Assembly: GCF_002068095.1 (NCBI RefSeq)
Contig: NZ_LWIG01000053.1
Coordinates: forward strand, 151,315-190,892
Direction: 5' to 3'
DNA: 39,578 bases
Source of the DNA: Bradyrhizobium sacchari
Lineage (GTDB): Bacteria > Pseudomonadota > Alphaproteobacteria > Rhizobiales > Xanthobacteraceae
Part shown: piece after piece, positions 1 through 8,899 of the stretch
Layout: each line of letters opens with the position of its first letter
Position numbering within the stretch: the stretch's first letter is position 1
Notes under the pieces: generated by a model
The model's input: only the letters and a program-made list of their open reading frames with translations
Told to the model about the DNA's origin: nothing
The model's database searches: none
Program-made: the position numbers and the translations under genes

Positions 1-1365
1 GTTTTCGGGCGTCATCGGCTCCTGCATCGCAACCGGGGCCATGTCAGGCTCCGGAAACAGGGTCGGCTTCTGCGCGATCGGACGCACGGTGACGTCGCCA
101 TAGGTCTGCGGCGCGGGCGCCGGGACCTCGGCGACGGCCGCCGCGATGGCGGCGAGCGCCGCGCGCTCGACGTTCGGGCGCGGCGCGACCGGAGCGGCCG
201 CAACCGGAGCGGCGGCCGGGATCTGAGCTTCCAGCTTCTGGGCGCGTTCGGCCAGGCGCTGATTGTCGGCGCGCAGACGCGCGGTGAGGTCGGCGAGCCG
301 GCTCTCGGCAGCGGCGGCCGGTGCTGCGGGAGCCTGCTGTACCTGCGGCGCCGCATTCGCGACGGGAGCGGAGGTCGCCTGGCTGTTACGGGCGATCGCG
401 GCCTGCTCGATGCCGGTGGCAACGACCGAGACGCGGATCAGGCCGTCGAGCGCTTCGTCGAAGGTGGCGCCGACGATGATGTTGGCGTCCTGGTCGACTT
501 CCTCGCGGATGCGGGTCGCGGCTTCGTCGACCTCGAACAGCGTGAGGTCCTTGCCGCCGGTGATGGAGATGAGGAGGCCCTTGGCACCCTTCATCGAGCT
601 GTCGTCGATCAGCGGGTTGGCGATCGCAGCTTCAGCGGCGGTCAGCGCGCGCTTGTCGCCGGAGGCTTCGCCGGTGCCCATCATCGCCTTGCCCATCTCA
701 CGCATCACGGCGCGGACGTCGGCGAAGTCGAGGTTGATCAGGCCTTCCTTGACCATCAGGTCGGTGATGCAGGCGACGCCCGAATAGAGCACCTGGTCGG
801 CCATCGCGAAGGCGTCGGCGAAGGTGGTCTTCTCGTTGGCGACCCGGAACAGGTTCTGGTTCGGGATGATCAGGAGGGTATCGACCACCTTGTGCAGCTC
901 GGCGATGCCGGCTTCAGCGGTGCGCATGCGGCGGCCGCCTTCGAAGTGGAACGGCTTGGTCACGACGCCGACGGTGAGGATGCCCATGTCGCGCGCGGTC
1001 TTGGCGATGACCGGTGCAGCGCCGGTGCCGGTGCCGCCGCCCATGCCGGCGGTGACGAACACCATGTTGGCGCCCGAGAGATGGTCGCGCAGCTCGTCGA
1101 TCACCTCTTCCGCCGCCGCGGCGCCGACGTTCGGCTGCGAACCTGCGCCGAGCCCCTGCGTGACCGCGGTGCCCATCTGCACGATGCGCTGCGCCTTCGA
1201 CATCGTCAGCGCCTGCGCGTCGGTGTTGGCGACCACGAAGTCGACGCCCTGCAGGCCCGCCGTGATCATGTTGTTGACGGCGTTGCCGCCGGCGCCGCCG
1301 ACGCCGAACACGGTGATCCGGGGCTTCAGTTCGTGAATATCAGGAACATTGATGCTGATGGTCAT
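1..1365 (-). CDS. ftsZ: Cell division protein FtsZ (3' end off window)
   Basis: FtsZ is the tubulin-like GTPase that forms the cytoplasmic division ring. The ATG at 1365 follows GAGAGG with 5 bases between. The frame stays open to base 1, giving 455 residues. The N-terminal GTPase domain is complete: the GGAGG nucleotide loop is at about 23-27, the tubulin signature GGGTGTGAAP at 109-118, and the T7 loop NLDFAD at 211-216. From about residue 330 the chain becomes an Ala/Pro-rich linker with a short coiled-coil-like stretch (ESRLADLTARL). The C-terminal peptide that binds FtsA must lie beyond the window. It is the last dcw gene seen, 87 bp after ftsA. The ATG gives the canonical alphaproteobacterial MTISIN-type start, so start and identity are secure. 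Confidence 0.97.
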   Translation of the reverse strand, partial: MTISINVPDIHELKPRITVFGVGGAGGNAVNNMITAGLQGVDFVVANTDAQALTMSKAQRIVQMGTAVTQGLGAGSQPNVGAAAAEEVIDELRDHLSGANMVFVTAGMGGGTGTGAAPVIAKTARDMGILTVGVVTKPFHFEGGRRMRTAEAGIAELHKVVDTLLIIPNQNLFRVANEKTTFADAFAMADQVLYSGVACITDLMVKEGLINLDFADVRAVMREMGKAMMGTGEASGDKRALTAAEAAIANPLIDDSSMKGAKGLLISITGGKDLTLFEVDEAATRIREEVDQDANIIVGATFDEALDGLIRVSVVATGIEQAAIARNSQATSAPVANAAPQVQQAPAAPAAAAESRLADLTARLRADNQRLAERAQKLEAQIPAAAPVAAAPVAPRPNVERAALAAIAAAVAEVPAPAPQTYGDVTVRPIAQKPTLFPEPDMAPVAMQEPMTPEN

Positions 1366-1452
1366 GGTTGCCTCTCGATCACGCGCGCGTGGGTTCGCCC
1401 CGGCCGGCGGCCGCGGGAGTTGGTGAAAATGGGAAATTGCGGAAAGGAGTCA

Positions 1453-2775
1453 TCAGAAGCCCTCGCGTAGCCATCGTCCCACCTTTCCGAAATAACCGCC
1501 GGTCCCTGTTCTGACCTGCTGCCGCGTATGCCGCGGTTCGACATGTTCCTGGTGAACATATTGCGGATAGACGAGGAGTCCGGCCGGCACCGCGAACGCG
1601 GCGTTCTTCGCCTCAACGGGCAGCCGCCCGAAGCCGAGGGGACGTCCGACCCGCACTGGCCGTCCGAGAATCTGCGTTCCGAGTTCGACGAGACCGGTCA
1701 GTTGCGAGGCACCGCCCGACAGCACGACGCGGCCGTTGGCCTCTGACGCGAAGGGCGAATCCTTCAGCCGGTCCCGGACCATTTCGAAGATTTCCTCGGC
1801 ACGGTGCTTGACGATGTTGGCGATGGTGGCGCGGGAGACGATCTGCGGCAGATCCTGCTTGTCACCGGCTGTCGGTACAGACATCAGCTCACGCGAGTCC
1901 GATCCACCGGTGATGACCGTCCCGTATAAAGTCTTGATTCGCTCGGCATCGGCAATGGTCGCGGAGAGTCCGCGCGCGAGATCCATCGTGATGTGTTGCC
2001 CGCCGACCGCAAAACCCGCCGCATGCACGAAACGGCCGCCGGAATAGACCGCGATCGTCGTGGTGCCGGCCCCCATCTCGACGACGGCCGCGCCGAGGTC
2101 GGCCTCGTCGTCGGTCAGCACCGACAGACCAGCGACATAGGGGCTCGCCGCCATGGCTTCGACATTGATGTGGCAGCGTTCGACCGCGAGCATCAGGTTC
2201 CGCGCCACGGTGGCGTCGCAGGTGACGACGTTCATGTCGACGCCGAACTGGTGCGCGACCATGCCGCGGGGATCGCGGATGCCCTTGACGCCGTCGAGCG
2301 TGTAGCCGACCGGCAGCGCATGCAGCACGGTGCGGCCCTCGCCGGTGGCGTGACGCATGCCGGTGGAGGTGACGCGGCTGACATCGGCCGGCGTCACGGC
2401 GCCGCCGCGGATGTCGGCGGCGGCTTCGACCAGCTGGCCGGAGAGCCGGCCGCCCGAGACCGAGAGCAGCACGGACTCGACCCTCACCTTGGCCATCTTC
2501 TCCGCCAGCCCGACGGCCTGGCGGACCGCCTGCTCGCATTCGGTCAGATCGACCACCGCGCCGGCCTTCATGCCGCGCGACTGGATCTGGCTGTAGCCGA
2601 TCAATTCCACCGCGTGGGTGCGGCCGCGCAAGGCATCGCTCGGCGCCGACGGCTTCAGCCGCGCGATCATGCAGGCGATCTTGCTGGTGCCGATATCGAG
2701 GCAGGCGACCAGGCCGCCGCGCTTGTGCGGCATCGGGCGCGTTTTCGGCGTCTGGGTGCGATCAAGACCGGTCAT
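1453..2775 (-). CDS. ftsA: Cell division protein FtsA
   Basis: FtsA is the actin-like ATPase that tethers FtsZ to the membrane and recruits later division proteins. The product is 440 residues. The phosphate-1 motif CLDIGTSK is near residue 25, the phosphate-2 motif VEMGAGTTT near 230, and the adenosine motif SGGAS near 365. The extreme C-terminus (GYFGKVGRWLREGF) is an amphipathic helix fitting the usual membrane-targeting sequence. The ATG at 2775 overlaps the ftsQ stop as ATGA, implying translational coupling. The same frame stays open far upstream inside ftsQ, but residues before MTGLDRTQ are only ftsQ read out of frame, so the longer start is rejected. Confidence 0.96.
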   Translation of the reverse strand: MTGLDRTQTPKTRPMPHKRGGLVACLDIGTSKIACMIARLKPSAPSDALRGRTHAVELIGYSQIQSRGMKAGAVVDLTECEQAVRQAVGLAEKMAKVRVESVLLSVSGGRLSGQLVEAAADIRGGAVTPADVSRVTSTGMRHATGEGRTVLHALPVGYTLDGVKGIRDPRGMVAHQFGVDMNVVTCDATVARNLMLAVERCHINVEAMAASPYVAGLSVLTDDEADLGAAVVEMGAGTTTIAVYSGGRFVHAAGFAVGGQHITMDLARGLSATIADAERIKTLYGTVITGGSDSRELMSVPTAGDKQDLPQIVSRATIANIVKHRAEEIFEMVRDRLKDSPFASEANGRVVLSGGASQLTGLVELGTQILGRPVRVGRPLGFGRLPVEAKNAAFAVPAGLLVYPQYVHQEHVEPRHTRQQVRTGTGGYFGKVGRWLREGF

Positions 2776-3794
2776 GCAGCGTCCCCGGCCTTCTTTTTCT
2801 TCTTGTCCTTGAACTGGTCTTCGCGCGCCTTGGCGGCGTCGTCGGACAGCTGCACCACCAGCCGATCCGGCAGGCGCATGTCGACCGCGACGATGTCGCG
2901 GGAGAACAGCCGGTCCTCCTTGTCGAGCCTCGACAGCATCGCAAGCGCGTTGCCGACGTCCTGCTCGGGCAGGCGGATGTCGAGGCCGTCCTTCAGCCTC
3001 AGGTTCCAGCGCCGCTCGCCGACATAGACCGCAGCCTTGGTCACCGCATTGACCTGCGGATAGCGCGCCAGCAGCGCGAGGAAATCGCGGGCCTGGGTGT
3101 CGGCGCCCTTGCCGACCACGAGCGGCAGCGACAGGAAGCGGCGCGAGACATAGGGCTCGAGCACGGCGCCGTCGTCGGCGATGACAGAGAGGCGGCCCGC
3201 CTCCTGCCACAGCGCGAACGCCTTGCGCTCGGTCAGCTCGATCATGAGCTGACCCGGATAGAGCTTCAGCACGGTCGCATCCGCGATCCAGGGATTGGCC
3301 TTGAGCTTGTCGCGCACGGCATCGGCGTCGAGGAACAGCAGCGAGGAGCGGCCGCTGACGCCGCCGATCGCGAGGATCTCGTCCTGGGTGAGCTGCTTGC
3401 GGCCGTTGATGACGACGGAGGTGATGCGGAAGCCGGCGGAATTGGCCATCGCGTTGCGGGCGTCGCTGACCGCGGTGATGAAGTCCTGGAGATGTCCGCC
3501 CTTGACGATGCCGAAGCCGCAGCTTCCGAGCAGCAGCAGCACGGTCATTGTGATCCCGACCCGGCGCGGCGCATAGCGCTCGACCAGCGCGACCACGCGC
3601 GGCGGCGGCTCGCGCTCGACGATGGCCTTGGCCCTGGCTTTGGTCCTGATCTTGGCGGCAGCGCGCTGCTGGTCGCGCTTGTCTTGCACCCACTCGCGCA
3701 GAAGCACGACCGCTCCGATAGCGGCCGCCTTCAGGTCAGCTTGGGGCCTCAGCGATCTGAAAAGCGACCGGGTGAGGCTTCCTGCTCCATCCAT
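2772..3794 (-). CDS. ftsQ: Cell division protein FtsQ
   Basis: FtsQ is a bitopic inner-membrane protein that links early and late division proteins in the FtsQLB complex. The product is 340 residues. It has a long basic cytoplasmic N-terminus (about 1-78) and one membrane segment near 80-100 (VGITMTVLLLLGSCGFGIV). A periplasmic POTRA domain follows from about residue 125 (FRITSVVINGRKQLTQ), then the FtsQ beta domain. The Lys-rich tail (DKKKKKAGDAA) is unusual. The stop overlaps the ftsA ATG. The ATG at 3794 has only a weak ribosome binding site, and a 347-bp gap separates it from ddlB, so a local promoter is likely. Confidence 0.93.
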   Translation of the reverse strand: MDGAGSLTRSLFRSLRPQADLKAAAIGAVVLLREWVQDKRDQQRAAAKIRTKARAKAIVEREPPPRVVALVERYAPRRVGITMTVLLLLGSCGFGIVKGGHLQDFITAVSDARNAMANSAGFRITSVVINGRKQLTQDEILAIGGVSGRSSLLFLDADAVRDKLKANPWIADATVLKLYPGQLMIELTERKAFALWQEAGRLSVIADDGAVLEPYVSRRFLSLPLVVGKGADTQARDFLALLARYPQVNAVTKAAVYVGERRWNLRLKDGLDIRLPEQDVGNALAMLSRLDKEDRLFSRDIVAVDMRLPDRLVVQLSDDAAKAREDQFKDKKKKKAGDAA

Positions 3795-4141
3795 TGCACG
3801 AGCTCGTCAACAGTTTGCCCGCGACATCGCGCGGATCCTGGCGAACATGACGTCTCGGTGCCGGGCCGGGTGCTGGTCTTCAGCAGAAGAAGCCTCTCCC
3901 CTTCAAAGCGTTCGCTGGAGGTGACATCACCCGCCACAGCTCACGCGCCGGCAGCCAAAGCGCCATATGCGCCGCCAGCGTTAACCTTCGGATGTCCTGG
4001 TAAACAAAAGGTAAAATTCGTTAACGCGCGACGCTTTTTGCCCAGCCATGTGAGGGATTTATGCCGCGATGTCCGGCATTTTACCGGATTTGGCCGCCAA
4101 ACCCGGGGCATTTCGCCCGCCCGGCCGTTAACCAGTCCTAA
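3795..4141. promoter_or_regulatory. Gap upstream of ftsQ with three GTTAAC sites
   Basis: This 347-bp gap contains no convincing gene. A GTG-started 62-codon frame (3749-3937, minus) overlaps the start of ftsQ but resembles no protein I know. The segment 3980-4145 is A+T-richer than its surroundings. It carries GTTAAC at 3980-3985, 4020-4025 and 4127-4132, the last followed by TAATTA. TTAAC is the half-site type bound by the cell-cycle regulator CtrA in alphaproteobacteria. A CtrA-controlled ftsQA promoter is known in Caulobacter; its presence here is inference. Confidence 0.35.
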
Positions 4142-5128
4142 TTATTTCCGCACACCGGGCACGGCGAGCTCGATCAGGCCGCGCAGGAAGTCGACGAAGT
4201 CGATGCCCTCGGCTTTCAGCGCCTTGGGGTAGAGCGAGGACTTGGTCAACCCGGGCAGCGTGTTGGTTTCGAGGTAGACGAGGCCCCGCTCCGAGACGAT
4301 GAAGTCCGAGCGGGAATAGCCGGTGCAGGACATCGCCCGGTGCGCCAGCATCGCCTGCTCCTTCAGCGCCGCGGTGATCTCCGGCGAAAAGCGGCCGGGA
4401 CAGATCTCCTGGGTCGAGCTCAGGAGATATTTCGCCGCGTAGTCGAAACTGCCCTCGCCCGGAATGATCTCGATCGGCGGCAGCGCGATGATCGAGCCGT
4501 CGGTGCGCTCCAGCACGCCGCAGGTCGCCTCGACGCCGGCGATGTAGGGCTCGATCACATACTCCTCGTGCTTGGCGGCATTGCGGACCGCGACGAGATC
4601 CTGCCTGGCGTTGACGAAGATCAGGCCGTAGCTCGAGCCGTCGCGCGCGGGCTTTGCGATCAGCTTTCCATACTCGGCGAAGGCCTCGTCGATGTTTTCA
4701 AGCGCAATGTTGGCCGGCGGCGTGACGCCGCCGAGCGCGGCGAAGCGCTTGGCCGCGATCTTGTCGAAGGCCAGATGCGAGGAGGCCGAGCCCGAGCCGG
4801 TGAACGGCACGCCGCGCGCCTCGCACATCACCTGCAATTCGCCGTTCTCGGCGCACCCGCCATGCAGGCCGAGCACCAGCACGCGATCTTCCGCCCTGGC
4901 CCGGTCGAGCGCCTGCGCGAGCGGAATGCCCGACGTGCCCGGCTTGAATTCGTCCTCGAACGGACGCGCATGCTCGAGCAGCTGCCTGGACTGCACCACA
5001 TGCACCTTGTCCTCGACGTCCCACCACCAGAGGTCAGCCTCGGGCAGCGCCTGATGCAGCGCCTGCGCCGAAGCGACCGAAACCAGACGCTCGCGGTTGG
5101 AGCCGCCGAAGAGGATGGTGATGCGCAT
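4142..5128 (-). CDS. ddlB: D-alanine--D-alanine ligase, divergent Ddl
   Basis: Ddl joins two D-alanines in an ATP-dependent reaction to make the dipeptide added by MurF. The product is 328 residues with the ATP-grasp layout: GGSNRERLVS at 8-17, HGGCAENGELQ near 94, AKPARDGSSYG near 158, and a C-terminal metal-binding segment with DF, ETNTLPGLT and SLYP. The C-terminal E-x-N pair expected to hold the magnesium ions is present. Several usual residues differ: AEREVSL is RERLVSV and GEDG is AENG. The dcw position between murB and ftsQ strongly supports Ddl. The family looks right but belongs to a divergent branch. Confidence 0.88.
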   Translation of the reverse strand: MRITILFGGSNRERLVSVASAQALHQALPEADLWWWDVEDKVHVVQSRQLLEHARPFEDEFKPGTSGIPLAQALDRARAEDRVLVLGLHGGCAENGELQVMCEARGVPFTGSGSASSHLAFDKIAAKRFAALGGVTPPANIALENIDEAFAEYGKLIAKPARDGSSYGLIFVNARQDLVAVRNAAKHEEYVIEPYIAGVEATCGVLERTDGSIIALPPIEIIPGEGSFDYAAKYLLSSTQEICPGRFSPEITAALKEQAMLAHRAMSCTGYSRSDFIVSERGLVYLETNTLPGLTKSSLYPKALKAEGIDFVDFLRGLIELAVPGVRK

Positions 5129-5157
5129 GTTCTCTGGTCCGTCACCTGTCTGTGTTC

Positions 5158-5233
5158 GTCATTCCGGGACGATGCGCAGCATCGAACCCGGAATCTCGAG
5201 ATTCCGGGTTGCGCTTCGCGCCCCCGCAATGAC
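5158..5233. repeat. Palindromic repeat, family A, ddlB-murB gap
   Basis: Two head-to-head units begin GTCATTCCGGG and end in a degraded mirror copy (CCCCGCAATGAC). Unit 1 has an apical hairpin GATGC-GCA-GCATC. The units meet at CTCGAG, and unit 2 has an apical TGCGCTTCGCG loop. Related copies lie at 11676, 20405, 21700, 22920 and 38297. Confidence 0.85.
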
Positions 5234-5235
5234 AC

Positions 5236-6156
5236 TCACGAGGAAATCCCGATCCGCTTGATTTCCCAGTGCAGCTCAATTCCGGAATTCGCCTTCACCC
5301 GCTCGCGCACGGTCTCGCCGAGCGTCTCGATGTCGTGGGCGGTGGCATCGCCGGTGTTGATCAGGAAATTGCAGTGCATCTCCGACACCTGGGCGCCGCC
5401 GACGCGCAGGCCCCGGCAGCCGGCGGCGTCGACCAGCTTCCAGGCGGAATGGCCGGGCGGATTCTTGAAGGTCGAGCCGCCGGTCTTTTCGCGGATCGGC
5501 TGCGCGCTCTCGCGGTGGCTTTGCACCTCCGCCATGCGCGCGCGGATCGCTTCCGCATCCCTGATCTCGCCGCGAAAGCGCGCGGAAGTGAAGATGATGG
5601 AGGGATCGACGCCGCTACTGCGGTAGACGAATTTCATGTCGGCATTGGAGAAGACATGCTTGGTGCCGTCGCGCCCGACGCCGCGCGCTTCGATCAGCAC
5701 GTCCTTGGTCTCGCCGCCATTGGCGCCGGCATTCATGCGCAGGGCGCCGCCGATCGTGCCGGGAATGCCGAAAAAGAATTCGAGCCCGCCGATATTGACG
5801 GACGCCGCAACCTCCGCCACGCGCTTGTCGAGCGTGGCAGTGCCTGCGGTGACGACATCGCCATTCGCGGTCGCCTCGCCGAAGGCGCGCGGTGCCAGCC
5901 GGATCACGACGCCCGCAATGCCGCCGTCGCGCACGATCAAATTGGAGCCGACACCGATGACATAGACGGGAATGTCGACGGCAAGATGCGCCAGGAAATA
6001 AGCGAGATCGTCCTCGTCCGCGGGCGTGAACAGCACCTGCGCGGGACCGCCGACGCGAAACCAGGTGAGCTCGGCGAGCGACTGGTTGGCGAGCAGCCGG
6101 CCGCGCAAGTTTGGCATCGTGGCTTTGAGTGAAGGGGTGATATCGGGGAACGTCAT
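5236..6156 (-). CDS. murB: UDP-N-acetylenolpyruvoylglucosamine reductase MurB
   Basis: MurB uses FAD and NADPH to reduce UDP-GlcNAc-enolpyruvate to UDP-MurNAc in the cytoplasm. The product is 306 residues, the length of the short (type II) MurB. The FAD-binding region holds TWFRVGGPAQ, GVGSNLIVRDGG and FFFGIPGTIGGALRMNAG. The substrate domain holds the catalytic-serine motif GGSTFKNP and FLINTGDAT. The ATG at 6156 lies 4 bases after the murC stop and is preceded by GGGTAGGGCG, an excellent ribosome binding site. That points to co-transcription with murC. Confidence 0.96.
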   Translation of the reverse strand: MTFPDITPSLKATMPNLRGRLLANQSLAELTWFRVGGPAQVLFTPADEDDLAYFLAHLAVDIPVYVIGVGSNLIVRDGGIAGVVIRLAPRAFGEATANGDVVTAGTATLDKRVAEVAASVNIGGLEFFFGIPGTIGGALRMNAGANGGETKDVLIEARGVGRDGTKHVFSNADMKFVYRSSGVDPSIIFTSARFRGEIRDAEAIRARMAEVQSHRESAQPIREKTGGSTFKNPPGHSAWKLVDAAGCRGLRVGGAQVSEMHCNFLINTGDATAHDIETLGETVRERVKANSGIELHWEIKRIGISS

Positions 6157-6160
6157 CGCC

Positions 6161-7564
6161 CTACCCCAGCGCCTTCAATTCGCCGGGCAGCGCATACGCC
6201 CATTGCGTGATGTTGCCGGCGCCAAGGCACACGACGAGATCGCCAGACTTCGCCAATCCCTTGACGATCCCTGCGAGCTCCGTCGCCGCCGGCAGCGGGA
6301 TCACGTCGCGATGGCCATGGGCGCGCAGGCCGGCGACGAAATGATCGCGGTCGATGCCGTCGATCGGCGCTTCGCCCGCGGCATAGACGTCGGCGACAAC
6401 GACCGCATCGGCATCGTTGAAGCAGGTGCAGAATTCCTCGAACAGCGATTGCAGGCGGGTGTAGCGATGCGGCTGCACCACGGCGATCACCTTGCCGGTG
6501 TAGGAATCGCGCGCCGCTTTCAGCACCGCTGCAATCTCCACGGGGTGATGGCCGTAATCATCGATCACGGTGACGCCGTTCCATTCGCCGGTCTTGGTGA
6601 AGCGGCGCTTGACGCCGCCGAAGCCTGCGATCGCCTTGCGGATCGCCTCGTCCGAGACACCGAGCGTGTGCGCAACCGCAATCGCGGCCGTCGCATTCGA
6701 GGCGTTGTGCCGGCCCGGCATCGGCAGCGCGAGGTCGGCGATCTCATGCGTGGCGCCGGTCTTGCGGTCGCGGATCACGACCTTGAACTTCGAGCCGCCA
6801 CCGCCCGCGGTGAGATCGACCAGCCGCGCATCGGCCTGCGGATTCTCGCCATAGGTGATGATGCGGCGGTCCTCGATCTTGCCGACGAGGTTTTGCACCA
6901 CGGGATGATCGATGCACATCACGGCAAAGCCGTAGAATGGCAGGTTCTCGACGAAGTGACGGAAGGCGTCCTGCACGGCATCGAAGGTCTTGAAGTGGTC
7001 GAGATGCTCGGGATCGACATTGGTGACGATCGCGACATCCGTCGGCAGCTTCAGGAACGTGCCGTCGCTCTCGTCGGCCTCCACCACCATCCAGTCGCCG
7101 GCCCCCAGCCGCGCGTTGGAGCCGTAGGCGTTGATGATGCCGCCGTTGATCACGGTCGGATCGAGCCCGCCGGCATCGAGCAGCGTTGCGACCATCGTGG
7201 TCGTCGTGGTCTTGCCATGGGTGCCGGCGATGGCGACGCAGCTCTTCAGGCGCATCAGCTCGGCCAGCATCTCGGCGCGGCGCACCACGGGAATGCGCCG
7301 CTCGCGCGCCGCCATCAGTTCGGGATTGTCGCGCTTGATCGCGGTCGAGACCACGACGACCTCGGCACCATCGACATTCTCGGCCTTGTGGCCGACCGAA
7401 ACCTTCGCGCCCTTCTTGCGCAGACGGTCGAGATTGTAATTGTCGGAGGCGTCCGAGCCCTGCACGGCGTAGCCGAGATTGACCAGCACCTCGGCGATGC
7501 CGCTCATGCCGATCCCGCCGATCCCGACGAAGTGGATGGGTCCGATCTCGCGCGGCAGTCTCAT
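6161..7564 (-). CDS. murC: UDP-N-acetylmuramate--L-alanine ligase MurC
   Basis: MurC adds L-alanine, the first residue of the peptide stem, to UDP-MurNAc using ATP. The product is 467 residues. The N-terminal Rossmann-like domain starts IHFVGIGGIGMSG, the ATP P-loop is GTHGKTTTT near 110, and the central domain has VEADESDGTF. The frame is open 19 codons further upstream. I chose the ATG at 7564 because AGGGA lies at a proper distance before it and MRLPREIGPIHFVG is the normal N-terminus. A 122-bp gap to murG contains a GCCGCC-GGAAA-GGCGGC-type hairpin and nothing else I can name. Confidence 0.96.
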   Translation of the reverse strand: MRLPREIGPIHFVGIGGIGMSGIAEVLVNLGYAVQGSDASDNYNLDRLRKKGAKVSVGHKAENVDGAEVVVVSTAIKRDNPELMAARERRIPVVRRAEMLAELMRLKSCVAIAGTHGKTTTTTMVATLLDAGGLDPTVINGGIINAYGSNARLGAGDWMVVEADESDGTFLKLPTDVAIVTNVDPEHLDHFKTFDAVQDAFRHFVENLPFYGFAVMCIDHPVVQNLVGKIEDRRIITYGENPQADARLVDLTAGGGGSKFKVVIRDRKTGATHEIADLALPMPGRHNASNATAAIAVAHTLGVSDEAIRKAIAGFGGVKRRFTKTGEWNGVTVIDDYGHHPVEIAAVLKAARDSYTGKVIAVVQPHRYTRLQSLFEEFCTCFNDADAVVVADVYAAGEAPIDGIDRDHFVAGLRAHGHRDVIPLPAATELAGIVKGLAKSGDLVVCLGAGNITQWAYALPGELKALG

Positions 7565-7686
7565 GCTCTGTTCCCTGACCTTGCCGCCGGAAAGGCGGCA
7601 TCTGGCGAAGGTCACGGCCAAATCAGCCGCGCGCCCTGCCTACTGGATGCCCCGCTTTGGAAGACGAAGACAAGGGCTTTTTCGCG

Positions 7687-8787
7687 TCAGATTCCCGCGA
7701 CCTTGACCACCAGATCGGCAAGCCGCTCGGCGGCATCGAGCCGCCCGGCCCCCTTCGCCGCCGTGGCCATGGCGGCAAGGCGCGCCGGTTCGGCGGCGAA
7801 GCCGGAGATCTCGGCGGCGAGGCGGTCGGAGGTGAACTCGGTCTGCGGGATGCGAATGGCGCCGTCGACCCTGGCCAGCACGCCGGCATTGGCGAACTGA
7901 TCCTGGTCGATCGAGCCCGGCAGCGGTACCAGGATCGAGGGCCGTCCGATCGCGGCAAGCTCGGCGACGGTGCCGGCGCCGGAGCGCGACACGATCAGAT
8001 GATTGGAGGCGAGCCGCGCCGGCAGATCAGCGAAGAAAGGCGCGAGCTCGAACTTGATCTTGAGCCGGTCGTACACCGCACGAACACGCGCCATATCCTC
8101 GTCGCGCACCTGCTGGGTGAGGATGAGACGGCTCCACAGCGCAGGCTCGAGCCGCTCGATCGCGCCCGGCACGATGTCGGCCATGATGCGCGCGCCCTGG
8201 CTGCCGCCGACGACGAGCAGGCGCAGCGGACCGTTCACCTCGGGTGCTGCGTAGGGCACGGCAGCGGCTGCGAGCACCGCGGGACGCATCGGCGTACCGA
8301 CAGTCGTGGTCTTCCCTGCCAGCGCGGGGTCGCGGTCGAGCACACCGGGCAGCGACGTCGCGATGGCGTTGACGCGGCTCGACAGGAACCGGTTGGCGCG
8401 ACCGAGCACCGCATTGGCGTCGTGGATGATGCCAGGCACGCCGGCGAATTTTGCCGCGACCAGCGGCGGCAGCGTCGGATAGCCGCCAAAGCCGACGACG
8501 GCGGCCGGCTTCAATCGCTTGATCAGGCCGTAGGCGGAGAGCGTACCGACGACGAGCGTGAGGCCGGCATAGGCGAGCTGGAACGGATTGCGGCCGCGCG
8601 CGGTCTCGCTGGAGACGACGTCGATCATGTCCTTGCTGAACAGCCCGCTATAGCGCAGCGCGCGCTCGTCGGTGACGAGGCGGACGCGAAAGCCGCGCCG
8701 GATCAATTCGACGCCAAGCGCCTCGGCCGGAAACAGATGGCCGCCGGTGCCGCCCGCGGCGAGAAGAATCAGGGGAGAGGTGTCCAT
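7687..8787 (-). CDS. murG: Lipid II synthase MurG (GlcNAc transferase)
   Basis: MurG transfers GlcNAc from UDP-GlcNAc to lipid I on the inner face of the membrane, making lipid II. The product is 366 residues of the GT-B fold. The N-terminal glycine loop AAGGTGGHLFPA is at 10-21 with a second one at VGFGGYPTLPP. The C-terminal half has GGSQGARI and the donor-binding SRSGAGTVAELAAIG. The ATG at 8787 has a poor ribosome binding site, which may matter because a long palindrome lies just upstream. Confidence 0.96.
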   Translation of the reverse strand: MDTSPLILLAAGGTGGHLFPAEALGVELIRRGFRVRLVTDERALRYSGLFSKDMIDVVSSETARGRNPFQLAYAGLTLVVGTLSAYGLIKRLKPAAVVGFGGYPTLPPLVAAKFAGVPGIIHDANAVLGRANRFLSSRVNAIATSLPGVLDRDPALAGKTTTVGTPMRPAVLAAAAVPYAAPEVNGPLRLLVVGGSQGARIMADIVPGAIERLEPALWSRLILTQQVRDEDMARVRAVYDRLKIKFELAPFFADLPARLASNHLIVSRSGAGTVAELAAIGRPSILVPLPGSIDQDQFANAGVLARVDGAIRIPQTEFTSDRLAAEISGFAAEPARLAAMATAAKGAGRLDAAERLADLVVKVAGI

Positions 8788-8814
8788 GGTGAGGGAGTTT
8801 TACAGGGTCTTTCT

Positions 8815-8894
8815 CGTCATTGCGAGCGAAGCGAAGCAATCCAGACCGTCTCCGCGGAGGGATTCTGGATTGCTTCGCTTCGCTCGCAATGACG
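8815..8894. repeat. 31-bp perfect inverted repeat, family B, murG-ftsW gap
   Basis: The arms at 8815-8845 and 8864-8894 are exact reverse complements (left arm begins CGTCATTGCGAGCG, right arm ends CGCTCGCAATGACG). The 18-base centre contains a further palindrome, CTCCGCGGAG, at 8850-8859. It resembles the abundant CGTCATTGCGAGCGAAGCGAAGC intergenic element of many genomes. As RNA it would fold into a hairpin 5 bases after the ftsW stop. Confidence 0.93.
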
Positions 8895-8899
8895 ACGGA

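Noticed and set aside
1993..3027. Long plus-strand frame antisense to ftsA and ftsQ
   Set aside because: High-GC genes leave open frames on the opposite strand. The translation is Arg/His/Asp-rich, the usual shadow pattern. The same applies to long antisense frames over murC, murG, mraY, ftsI, the ECF gene, emrA and emrB.
3749..3937. A 62-codon GTG-started frame on the minus strand overlapping the start of ftsQ
   Set aside because: It has no recognisable domain, overlaps an essential gene in another frame and is mixed in composition. Most likely chance.
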